Source: Symsagittifera roscoffensis
Taxonomy: Eukaryota; Xenacoelomorpha; Acoela; Convolutidae
Length of the DNA: 64,000 nucleotides
Reading direction: 5' to 3'
Assembly (NCBI RefSeq): GCF_963678635.1
Contig: NC_087062.1
Span: forward strand, 71,019,345-71,083,344
The position numbers and the translations under genes are program-made. This document shows, piece after piece, positions 43,474-52,630 of this stretch (position 1 is the first letter of the stretch; each line of letters starts with the position of its first letter). The notes beneath the pieces are model-generated. The model saw only the letters and a program-made list of their open reading frames with translations. It was not told where the DNA came from and did no database searches.

Positions 43474-44508
43474 CTATGAGGTACCGAGCCTTTCTTCTAT
43501 CTCAATCTCGTGTTCTACAAAATTACAACAACCTATGTCGGCCTTATGCTTCGAAAAAACGTCTGCGTTCCGATTTAGCACCGCTCTGAGCGAATCTAGT
43601 TCTTTGTCTGATATTTTACCCTTCAGATGTTCTATCTCAGGTAAGACAGGTTTATTCGCTGCTAACTCTGCTTCCGTCGGCCTCTCAGGAAAGTTGGAAC
43701 AACTAGACAGCCCATCATCTGTTTCCGACTTCATTGAAAACAATTTCCTAGAAGATTTCAATTCATTCACTCTCCTCATTATACATTCTTGGTTCGCGTG
43801 CAATGGACATTTAGTTACATCAAACTTTTTCAAGTTCTCCACACTCTGAAAGTCTGTGTTCAGAGGCAAAGCGTAGCCAAGTTTCTTTCCCCTTTGTATT
43901 GTCACTGTTGTTGCTTCTGTGTTCAATAACACACTCACACATAGTCCGCTCTGAGTGAGTGAGAAGCTTCTTCCTAAAATAGCCGAGCTTTTACTGTTTG
44001 GATTTGGTACCAGACACACCTGTCTGTCATTGCTGAGTTCATTCAAGTTCCTCATCCTAAACGTCGCTACTCTGGCTTGGTTTGGTTTTAATCTAACTTT
44101 TCGATCCAGAAAAATTGGCACCTTGGCCTGGTTAATTAAGATCTTATTAAGGGGTCTCTTTTCATACTTTCTCTCAGGATCCTTGATCCTAATCAACCCG
44201 TCATTGAGATCGATCGTGACGTCAAAGTTGCGAACGAAATCCCTTCCTAAGATGAACTGATCGGATTCGTCCAAATTCTCCACTACTAGGAAGCTCATCC
44301 AAAAATGTCTCCCTCCGAGCTGCAGTGAAATGATCGGGGTTCGTCCACTCACATATATCGCTCCCTGATTGGCCGCTGCCAACCTGATGTTTGTCGGTAT
44401 GAGATCCGACCTCTCGAAACCCATATCGGTCCAAGTTTTGACTGGCATGACACTAACCACTGCTCCCGTGTCTAGCAGTCCCTTTACTGAAAGTTGTCTG
44501 CCTTGCAC
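43474..44508 (-). CDS. Element B ORF1: protease and protease-RT linker
   Basis: 344 codons. The aspartic protease motif LLDTGAVVSVM is at residues 11-21 and ILGRDFVRNFDV follows. Then come a conserved ~200-residue linker (NPNSKSSAILGRSF, GKKLGYALPL, MKSETDDGLSSCSNF) and the approach to RT (RNADVFSKHKADIGCC). The segment is bounded by frameshifts at ~44,530 and ~43,485. Confidence 0.87.
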   Translation of the reverse strand: MQGRQLSVKGLLDTGAVVSVMPVKTWTDMGFERSDLIPTNIRLAAANQGAIYVSGRTPIISLQLGGRHFWMSFLVVENLDESDQFILGRDFVRNFDVTIDLNDGLIRIKDPERKYEKRPLNKILINQAKVPIFLDRKVRLKPNQARVATFRMRNLNELSNDRQVCLVPNPNSKSSAILGRSFSLTQSGLCVSVLLNTEATTVTIQRGKKLGYALPLNTDFQSVENLKKFDVTKCPLHANQECIMRRVNELKSSRKLFSMKSETDDGLSSCSNFPERPTEAELAANKPVLPEIEHLKGKISDKELDSLRAVLNRNADVFSKHKADIGCCNFVEHEIEIEERLGTS

Positions 44509-47500
44509 GTCCAGAACGTGTGCGGCCAGATCGGCCTCGCAACCTCATCTTGTTCGAGCACCGCATCTTGTTCGAGCATCGCGTTGTGTCCGATCCGTCT
44601 AACCTTCAGCTCCTCTTGACCAATGTATATCCGGCCAATCTGATCGTTCGCCTCAGTTATGTGAGCTTTCGTGTAGATGTTGATGCCATCCACATTCATT
44701 AGGATTGGGTAAGGGCCATGGACATCGATATAATGTCCGTCCACTTTCATCAGCCTCGGACCTCCTGTTGTGAGCAGCGCTCGCACTGCCCTGGAGTCCA
44801 GTTTGGGATCTTTCTCCTTCAGGTAGTCGGCATAGATGTCCAGGTGGACTAGTGTAATCTCGGATGGTTCACTCAAGTTCTTGACCTCCTGGTGCCCTGC
44901 GACTGAGATGATGGACATTATTTTGGTCCCCTCCTTCGTCATGCCGAAAGTCTTACCAGATATAACATTCAGTTTTAGTCCCTGTTTCCTGGGTTCCTCT
45001 TTGTCTTCTACTTTTGTCGTTTTACCCAGAACATTAAAACTTTCCCGAAGATCTGTGCCTTCCAGCTCCGACCTTACCCATTGCTCCACTTCTTTCGTGG
45101 CTAGGTCCTGTTTGACATTCTGCAGCGCTGTCCTTGCCGCCAGGCCGTAATCCACCTTGAGTGGGCTAGACGACTCTGCTTCGAGGTTCGAGGCTACCAC
45201 CTCGTCAGGCCATGTCTTAACCTTTTTGGTCGCGAAGGTGCTCGGTGTCGTCTCCTTTCTCCGAGATTCAGCCTCGTTCATCAGACGTGCTCGACTGGCC
45301 TTGACACCCGAAAGCGCCTCTTCGTGGCGGGGATGTTTTGCGTCCGCTACTGCATCCCAAAATTGAGTACAATCCGACTTGAAGTGTCCCTCCAAATTAC
45401 AGAAGAAGCACCTCGGACCATATTTCATGATGAGCCCTCTGACGTACTCTTCATGATCCTCGTCGGTCGCGTCGGCGTCCTCGAGAAAGTAGCCTATGGC
45501 CTTCATGTTCTGTTTGTATGCAGAACACGCGGAAACGTGATGGTCCATCGAACCACAATTCGCACACGACCTCCTCTTATCCATGTCATCTCGAGGTTTG
45601 TACCAACTGGAATTCGCACCAGTGTTTGTCCCGCTATAGTTACCATAATTGCTGTAACGGTTTTGCGCCCTCGGTTTTATGAGTAAATACTCGCGTGACT
45701 TCATACGCAAGTCGTCGGGTGTGGGTACCTGGTCAAGCGACAGGGTGAAGTGAGTGGCCAACATCGTCTTCAACTCCTCACTCCTTACTCCGTCCATGAA
45801 CTTCGAAGCAATCGCCAAGTTTCGCTCGGATATTTTCTCATCTGGGTTGCTTCTCCTCCTAAGCAATTCAAGGTCGTCCAAGAATTTATCTATGGATTCG
45901 TCATCTCTTTGACGCCTCTTTTCGAACTTCACCATAGCCTGGTGCCCTTGTACTCCAGAGCCGAAACGATTCAGCAGGATGTCGAATATCTTGCGAGCGC
46001 TGTCTCTCTCATTGGCTCTTTTCGCCATTACACAACTTAATGCAGTACCCTCCAGATTGCTCGTCAGCGCGCTGCACTCTTGTTTCTTGGAGAGATTCTC
46101 TTCCTCAAAGTGTAACTTCATCACCTCTATCCAAGTATCAATGCAGCCGTCTGACTCGTCTTTATATGACTTCGGCTTTTTAAGTGTCCTTCTTGACCTA
46201 TCTCCTCTCTCGGTTGACTTCGAGAGCTTGGTGATGAATGTTTTGAGAGATCTGTTCAGAGGCTCAAACATCGAGGCATACCATGTTGTGTCCTGTGAGA
46301 CTGTAGTCAGATCTGGTACTGAACTGACTTGTGGCACAGTTGGCAACCTTGTCTCCGGGGTGGCATCTGCCTCCGGCGGGACTGGATTCGTCCAGCCAGG
46401 CCTCGACGGGGTTGCCCTTGGCCGCTCCTTGTTTCTGGGTTCGTAGTTCGTTCTCGAGCCTTGCTGGGATCTGGCATTGCTGCCCGTACCATCTCCATCA
46501 TTTGCATGGCGTGAGCGCTCCGTTGGGTTGGAACGCTCCTGCCAATTGCTCCCATTCAGGATCGCGTCAAGCTTCCGCATCATTAAGTCAGACTTTGCCT
46601 CTAACCTTTTCTCCAGGCTAGTCATCGTGTGGGCGTAGGTACTATCATGATCGTTCAACAATCGTTCGATCTCCCTGGTCATCCTAGCCTCTCTTTCGTA
46701 TGACTCCTTGTTTGCCTGTGCCAGGCTCTCCGCCAGGCATTGATCGGTGTCGCGAATCAACTGAGCCTGATCAACCCTCGCCTGCGACTTCACATGCGTT
46801 AGTTCGTCTCTCAGATTCTCTTGACCTTTGTGAGCTCTCTCATCAACCTGATCTATTCTTTTAGTCATGTCCCGCCTCAGTTCATCTAGACCATTCATTA
46901 CGCCAGCGAACATGTCACTTATGTCGCCAGTGGCCCCAAATGACGGGGTTAGTCCCAGAGAAGATGAGGTCAACTGCGGCTGCAGCCTGGTACTTGATGA
47001 CGCACCGCCTTTTTGCTTGCTCATCGACGTCATTAATCTGTCGAAGGTTGATGACGCTCCCATCGTTATCCCATCTGACATGGGCCTGGTCGGCGAGGTT
47101 GACGACGCCTTCCTGCTCATATCGTTCCTTGGGCACGGTGTGAAGTTCACATCCGGATGGGTTATCTCCGGGTAGTCATCACTGGAAGTCAAACCTACAG
47201 TTGGTAGTGACGCCATGCGTTCGTCGTACAAAGACTTCCAACTCTTCTTGGCCTTCGAACCCGTTTGTTCTTCAATCGGGCTTATACTCGACATCATCGC
47301 GTTGTTGCTCTGCTTGGCCAGAGATGAGTGGGTAATAGCCGAATGTGAGTATTCTCCCCTCCACCTGTGACTTTTGGTCTCCGATTTGGACATCCCCTTG
47401 AATAATATTTCCTCTCGCGGCTCGATTTCGGAACGCTCCGAGGTCTCCTCTGCCCTCTCGACTTCCTCCTGCTCGAGGTCCTCGCTCGGCTCAAAGTCGG

Positions 47501-47750
47501 GTCGAATGAGCGTCTGTTCTCCCTCGTCAAAGGGGTCCACAAGCGTTTCGCCATCGAGGTTTTTCTCGCTCCTCAATCTCATTCCGCTCACTGAAAGATC
47601 AGGTTGACCTTTAGTCGATTCATTTTCAGCAAACACGTCGGAGGCGCTGCTAAACGAGGACTGGCTACGCCTAGTTTTAAATTTTCGCGTGCTGCCCTTG
47701 CTCAGCCTGGGAATCTTAGTAGTCGATCCTAACGAGTCCCTGCGCTGCAT
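44484..47750 (-). CDS. Element B ORF1: gag (to protease junction)
   Basis: The ATG at 47748-47750 is chosen over an in-frame GTG four codons upstream. Residues 1-285 are disordered and acidic. A coiled coil spans ~290-400. The capsid-like gag domain spans ~535-700 (DESDGCIDTWIEVMKLHF, NRFGSGVQGHQAM, FLDDLELLRRRS). Two CCHC knuckles follow (C733-C746, C785-C798), then the conserved LNVISGKTFGMTKEGTKI and ALLTTGGPRL region. Unlike A, the whole gag is open. An 18 bp tandem duplication at about 44551-44586 (CATCTTGTTCGAGCAYCG) inserts six residues, and the frame shifts just after it. Confidence 0.88.
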   Translation of the reverse strand: MQRRDSLGSTTKIPRLSKGSTRKFKTRRSQSSFSSASDVFAENESTKGQPDLSVSGMRLRSEKNLDGETLVDPFDEGEQTLIRPDFEPSEDLEQEEVERAEETSERSEIEPREEILFKGMSKSETKSHRWRGEYSHSAITHSSLAKQSNNAMMSSISPIEEQTGSKAKKSWKSLYDERMASLPTVGLTSSDDYPEITHPDVNFTPCPRNDMSRKASSTSPTRPMSDGITMGASSTFDRLMTSMSKQKGGASSSTRLQPQLTSSSLGLTPSFGATGDISDMFAGVMNGLDELRRDMTKRIDQVDERAHKGQENLRDELTHVKSQARVDQAQLIRDTDQCLAESLAQANKESYEREARMTREIERLLNDHDSTYAHTMTSLEKRLEAKSDLMMRKLDAILNGSNWQERSNPTERSRHANDGDGTGSNARSQQGSRTNYEPRNKERPRATPSRPGWTNPVPPEADATPETRLPTVPQVSSVPDLTTVSQDTTWYASMFEPLNRSLKTFITKLSKSTERGDRSRRTLKKPKSYKDESDGCIDTWIEVMKLHFEEENLSKKQECSALTSNLEGTALSCVMAKRANERDSARKIFDILLNRFGSGVQGHQAMVKFEKRRQRDDESIDKFLDDLELLRRRSNPDEKISERNLAIASKFMDGVRSEELKTMLATHFTLSLDQVPTPDDLRMKSREYLLIKPRAQNRYSNYGNYSGTNTGANSSWYKPRDDMDKRRSCANCGSMDHHVSACSAYKQNMKAIGYFLEDADATDEDHEEYVRGLIMKYGPRCFFCNLEGHFKSDCTQFWDAVADAKHPRHEEALSGVKASRARLMNEAESRRKETTPSTFATKKVKTWPDEVVASNLEAESSSPLKVDYGLAARTALQNVKQDLATKEVEQWVRSELEGTDLRESFNVLGKTTKVEDKEEPRKQGLKLNVISGKTFGMTKEGTKIMSIISVAGHQEVKNLSEPSEITLVHLDIYADYLKEKDPKLDSRAVRALLTTGGPRLMKVDGHYIDVHGPYPILMNVDGINIYTKAHITEANDQIGRIYIGQEELKVRRIGHNAMLEQDAVLEQDEVARPIWPHTFWTCKADNFQ

Positions 47751-48185
47751 ACTTTGTGACACAAAAAAAAAACAATATTCGTATGTCGAAAAGTCAGTAT
47801 CAATCTCTTAGGTTTCTCAATGACAATCTTAGTGACTCAGCTAGAGTTACACACACACACACAGGGCCTGCTCAGTATTGATATAATGCTAACTCAACCC
47901 TGTCGTATAGTATAACAGTATCACAAGATTTTCACAAGATATAATCAACACACAAAACACAATAGATAATCAGATAAGAATATCCTACAGGTGACAGCGA
48001 CCTTTTGTCAGTATCAATTTATCGCCACACAATTTATCAAGTCACTATTTTGTTAAAATTAAACAATCTTTGATAAAAAGCAGTGATGACTCAGAAACAG
48101 ATCAATAAAACTTAGTCTTAAAGAAAAAGACTTCCCTCAATCGGAACGATCTGAAAGAACAAAGCCCAGGACACAGTCTTCTCAA

Positions 48186-48276
48186 GTGGGTGTGTATTTG
48201 CCTAATACACCCACCGAGGTCTTCTTTTAGGTGCCCTGCGATTGCCCGAGCTGTCCTATTAAGTAGCTCAAGGCAA
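48186..48276 (-). ncRNA. Leader structured segment, element B copy 1
   Basis: Two adjacent hairpins. The first pairs GTGGGTGT with ACACCCAC (48186-48214). The second pairs TTGCC-GAGCT with AGCTC-GGCAA (48242-48276). They lie ~440 nt upstream of the gag ATG. The counterparts at 48371-48461 and in A (51970-52058) retain pairing with altered sequence. The position suits an RNA packaging or dimerisation signal; this is inference. Confidence 0.55.
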
Positions 48277-48370
48277 CCTCTGATCGAAAACTTCTAAAGT
48301 CTATGAAAAAGCTCCCCCACACCCGGAACGCTCCAAGTGCACGAGAGCAGGGAACAACTTTTCTTCTCAA

Positions 48371-48461
48371 GTGAGTGTGTATTTGCCTAATACACTCTCC
48401 GAGGTCTTCTTTTATTTGTTCCTGGATTGCCCGAACTTTCCTATTAATTAGCTCAAGGCAA
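48371..48461 (-). ncRNA. Leader structured segment, element B copy 2
   Basis: This is a tandem duplicate of the preceding structured segment. Hairpin one is GAGTGT/ACACTC, so GGG:CCC has become GAG:CTC, a compensatory change. Hairpin two is TTGCC..AGCTC-GGCAA (48427-48461) with one weakened pair. Confidence 0.5.
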
Positions 48462-48679
48462 CCGCACAACCAAAATAACAAACAAAAAAAAAATTTTTGT
48501 TCGGGTACTTCTAATACACCCGATCTAGAATCCAAAGTTGATCACGAATTTCCGGGTCAAAATGGGCTCTTATGATCCTAATAAGCACGCCTAATATCCT
48601 AATATGATCTTAATTAAATGGATATTTTCCGTCTCCCAAATTGCCACAGAAGGTTTCCTCAAGCTCCTAACAAGGAGGG

Positions 48680-49625
48680 TTGCTAAGATGTTTATGTCAC
48701 TCCGGAGGGTTGTTAAGACACTTAGCCTACCTCGGAGGGTTACTTCGGAGGGTACCTTAATCGCCCAAGTTACCTCGGAGGGTCCCCTTAAATTTACTAA
48801 GGAGGGTCAATAAGATGCTTAATATGCTCCGGAGGGTTACTTCGGAGGGTACCTCCAAAATTTTCAAATTTCTGAAACTCACTCAGAAGGGTCTTCAATT
48901 AACCTCAGGAAGCGTCAAAACAAGCGAAGTTCTCTACGGGGGCTGTTTTAACTTCTTTGGGTGATCTCGTGGAATTTTTCCACTAAGGAGGGTTGCTAAG
49001 GGGTTTAGCTGACTCCGGAGGGTTACTTCGGAGGGTTCCCCAAAAATCAAGAAAAAAGGTTATGTTACCGCAATAAAGTCTCCAAAAGCAGTCTACCTGA
49101 CTTAAAACTAGGTTGGCTGACACGGTCAACCTTCCCAGTTGGATAAAAAGGTGTTTTGATAAAAATTTTCCGCCGCTCGGAGGGTTACCTGAAATTTGGA
49201 CCCTCCGAACCAACAAATTCTAAAAAAATTTTCTCTTCCAAGATTATCAACCCAAAAACGGTTGCGGTCCGGAAAAGTGGGCCAAAACGTCGACTTATGG
49301 TACCAAAATTATCCCGATCGGATGACTAGTCTTTGAGAAATTGCCAAAAACGTGTTTGTCCAAATGGCCTTTTTTCACCACCTATATAGGTTCTGAGAAA
49401 CTTTTTCCGCAATTCCTATCGAAAGTGCCTAAAAATAATTGAAACGAGCGTAGTAGCCCTGTACGGCACTGGAATAGTGCAAAAAACCGTATCAAAATTG
49501 GTTTGGAGACAAAAATTTGGCCAATAACTATCAAATTTGGACCCTCCGGTTCCTTCCTTTTCCAATCCTTAAGTCGTTAGCTCTATCCAAGGAGCCAATC
49601 GGAGGGTTACTCAAGAATTTCTCTG
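48680..49625 (-). repeat. GGAGGGT motif array in element B leader
   Basis: More than a dozen GGAGGGTT/GGAGGGTA/GGAGGGTC motifs occur on the plus strand. Many are TCCGGAGGGTTACTTCGGAGGGTAC pairs in variant form (described here by their two cores TCCGGAGGGTTAC and TTCGGAGGGTAC). Spacing is irregular, so this is a motif cluster rather than a simple satellite. Confidence 0.65.
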
Positions 49626-50744
49626 GTAACCGAGCACGTTATGCTAGCACGCTCCTAACGCAAAAATTTTATTGCTCTGACTCTAAAAACTCAAAAACTC
49701 GATCCCCAAAACAGATTGACAAAATTCAGAAAATTATCGAAATTTTGACCGAAAAATTTTGGTTTTTTCCAACTTCTACTGAGTCTTCTCTCACGCGGTT
49801 TCTTTAGTTAGGGGGATCGAAATACGTAGCTACTCCCTATATAAAAGCTTTTTGTTGTTCGGAAAAGCTCGGATATCCAAAAATTTGGGGGTCTACAGTT
49901 TGATCGAAAATCGATGATTTTCGACAAAATTGGGTGTTTTTTGGGTCTAATTGAGGAGATAAGTAATATGTAATAAGAATAATAACCTATTAGTAGTCGT
50001 TAATGAATAGTACTATACCCTCTTTTGCACCAAAATACCCGAATTAAGACCCTTAACTCGGAAATTTGTAATCGATGGAGGGTACAATCGGACCGCGCCA
50101 ATCGTGCCCCCCACCACTTAAGTTTTAATGAAATAGTACCCGAACGATACTAAAATTGCTTCAACGATACCAAACAGTCGTTGCGGATGTTGTCCCTGAT
50201 GTCCCTGTTGAGTGTGGAACACGTTGATCAGCTTGCCACTCTACCCTCCTGTCACCGGCAAAATCACCATTAACGTGCTTAAACACTCAAATTACACTCG
50301 AGGGAGGGTATCCAACCCTTCACCAAAACACACAATCTTTCTATCAGAAACGATATAAATCAATCTGAAACAACAACAAATAGGAAGCTCAGATCACATC
50401 TCGTCCGGAAATAACATATAAACTGTCACTTTATGTTTTTTACTGTTTTTGGTCTTTTTTGGATTTTTTACAGTTTTTGTTTGGTTTTACGCTTTCTCTT
50501 TAATTGTTTTTGGTCCCGGGACCTCGGGACAAGCGGGTTTATGGCTTCCCACCTAACCCTCCGGCCCCCGGAATTTTCGGTGTTAACTAAGTTAAAAAGC
50601 TAAATAGTACTGGACGGAGGGTACGCACCTTCCCCCCAGTACAATAACGGTCATTAAGGCCTCTACCTCGGGCTTACGCCCGGAGCGGAGGGTTCGTCGC
50701 TGAAACGCTTGCTGATCATGATGGTCTTATGCCTTTGACACGCC

Positions 50745-50759
50745 CACCCAGGAGCGCCA
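50745..50759 (-). promoter_or_regulatory. Element B primer binding site
   Basis: The transcribed strand reads TGGCGCTCCTGGGTG, starting with the TGG that pairs to tRNA CCA, and extends as TGGCGCTCCTGGGTGGGC. The implied tRNA 3' end GCCCACCCAGGAGCGCCA resembles animal tRNA-Asn. It lies 12 nt inside the 5' LTR end, further than the usual 0-3 nt. Confidence 0.75.
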
Positions 50760-50771
50760 TAAAAACGTCTA

Positions 50772-51653
50772 TGTAACATTCGCCCAAATACTACACAGCG
50801 ACGGAGCGTAGAAAAAGTACCTATTAACGACTGGCAGGCGTCAGTTACCTTAATCCTACTCGTTTTTCACCGTCTCGACCTTGCCAGTTGATTTTCTGGT
50901 CTGTTTAGGGCAAAGTAAAAAGTTACCATTTTTAGGCCATCAGTCAAACGACTTTTGATCAGCTTTCGTTTACATGCGAACACAACCACATAGCTGAGTC
51001 TCGGATCCTCAGACTACGTGATTGTCATTAAAAACACGGCTCGAACAACCTATTTTAATATGTTTTTGTGTGACAGTTCTATATTAAATCCATTGGAGAT
51101 GGATTGACCCTTTCCTCTTTCTAGCTACTCATGTTCTAAAATATCAAGTTACACCGGTGTTAAATTAAAGTTTCACGACTCCCAAGTAGCTATCTAATCA
51201 GTTTCATACAGTCCCTTCACATAAACAGTCTCTGGGGGACCAAGCCTCCATTCCCGTGATATTCCAGCGATAACGCTCTTTTTTTCTCCTAATTTGCGTC
51301 CCGGGAGGGTTCCGTGGAATACTCCTTCCCCACTGAAGCTTCCTTCTCCACTAATATCTGCTGATAAGGGTCTTATCGTGCGTTGCTGCCACGATAAGAG
51401 GCTTCGTATTTTCCGTCTCTTGTACGACTGTTTTTCACAATATTTGTCGTTGTTCTGATTTTCCTAGTTCTTTTGGTCAAAATGGCCGTTTTTCGTATTT
51501 CTGAGAAATATCAACTTGAAAATCGAAATTTTAAAAATAAATATTCCAGAATATTTCGACCCTCCTTTCAATACTTTTTCGTTAATAAGGCCTTTATTCT
51601 TTCTTTTTCATGTCCCCGGAAGGTTGCGTTGTGCCATCTAGCAGAATGGCACA
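50772..51653 (-). repeat. Element B right LTR (5' LTR)
   Basis: This 882 bp LTR runs TGTAAC...GGCACA on the plus strand and is followed by GTA, then by the A leader. The palindrome TGTGCCAT..AATGGCACA occupies its outer end (51630-51653). Transcription of B would start in this LTR and run leftwards. Confidence 0.93.
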
Positions 51654-51969
51654 GTATATAATTTATTCACACTAACCGATTATCTCGGTCGTAAGATTTG
51701 AAAACTAGCACAATATGATGTTATCAGTCAATTTAAAAGATAGTGTACTCACTACCCAATCAAGCACAGTTTATGTAGATTTAAAATCAAGAACAAAAAA
51801 TATATATATATATAATGACAGAATATGAATACCTCTATGAAAAAACGTATGTGTAATGTACTTTTAGTCGGTCGCAGTACAATGGTCGAACTTGTCTTTT
51901 AAAGAAAAAGCTTTCCCTGCTCGGTGCTGCACCAAACAGACAAAACTTTGAAGGCAGTAATTTTCTCAA

Positions 51970-52058
51970 GTGGGCGTCTATTGCACCCACCGAGTACTGT
52001 GTTACCTATTTGCCTTCGGACTGCCCGAGCTAGACCTACTAAAATCCTCAGGGCAGTC
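51970..52058 (-). ncRNA. Leader structured segment, element A
   Basis: Hairpin GTGGG..CCCAC (51970-51990), followed by hairpin GACTGCCC..GGGCAGTC (52019-52058). Equivalent in order, spacing and partial sequence (CTCAAGTGGG, GCCCGAGCT) to the B segments. It lay about 470 nt from the gag ATG before B inserted, the same distance as in B. Confidence 0.55.
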
Positions 52059-52287
52059 ACTTTTCACAAAAACGTATTATGTTACAATCCACACCAATGA
52101 ATCACGCTCTTTTTAGTTTAGACTTAGTGTCGCAAATATCCGAGTTCGGAACTGTTTTGTTTTGGTCTGGTTCTTATTGAAAGGCAAGTTACCAGTGCAG
52201 TCACTGATTCCTAGCCTGTCTGCTAATAACCTAATACCTCTCACTTTAGTCTTTCTTCCGTCTACCTAAGTCCTTTAATAAAATAAT

Positions 52288-52630
52288 ACCCCTCCGGATT
52301 GGCACAAATAGGACCCTTCCGGATTAACAAAATCTAGACCCCTCCGGATTGGGACCCCTCTGAGTTAGTTAAAATAAGACCCCTCCGGATTTGGACCCCT
52401 CCGAATTAGCAACTATAAGACCCCTCCGGATTCGGACCCCTCCTAATTTGAAAAAAAATTTTGACCCCTCCGGATTGGGAGCCCTCCTTTTGTAGAAGTA
52501 GCTTTTCGAAGATCTCCTTCTTTCAACCTATACCCCTCCGGGTACGTTTTTCGATGCTATTTTGCTTTTTTGATTAACTAGGAAGGGTGTGTAATGCTTT
52601 CCTAGACCCTTCCGGATTGAAGTTAAGCCT
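52288..52630 (-). repeat. CCCCTCCGGATT motif array in element A leader
   Basis: At least eight copies of CCCCTCCGGATT or close variants lie in ~340 bp, with further single copies near 53,170, 53,650 and 53,880. The CCGGAGGG core is shared with the array of B but lies on the opposite strand relative to transcription. Confidence 0.65.

Larger units (their letters stand above)
47751..50771 (-). other. Element B 5' leader
   Basis: This ~3 kb stretch between the primer binding site and gag contains no long ORF on the transcribed strand. It holds, from gag outward: a short CA microsatellite (~47,849-47,862), two tandem ~180 bp copies of a structured segment (48125-48480), a dense array of GGAGGGT motifs (48,680-49,620), a hairpin CCGAATTAAG/CTTAACTCGG (50039-50061) and a T-rich tract (50,420-50,515; A-rich in the RNA) near the primer binding site. 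The A leader keeps the same order. Confidence 0.7.
27404..51653 (-). mobile_element. Element B: giant Ty3/gypsy-type LTR retrotransposon nested in A (24.25 kb)
   Basis: LTRs at 27404-28272 and 50772-51653 differ by about 7 substitutions plus small indels by eye (~0.8%), fewer than the A pair, as expected for the later insertion. GTA flanks both ends. The primer binding site is at 50745-50759 and the polypurine module at 28275-28309. ORF1 runs 47750-38358 and ORF2 37872-29010. The layout is identical to A, but sequence divergence is large outside pol, so B is a different subfamily. The copy cannot be autonomous: the RT active site reads YVDG, ~45 bp of RT is deleted, the integrase second Asp is His, and several stops are present. 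Confidence 0.94.

Noticed and set aside
47849-47862. CA microsatellite
   Set aside because: Only about seven repeats; ordinary simple sequence.
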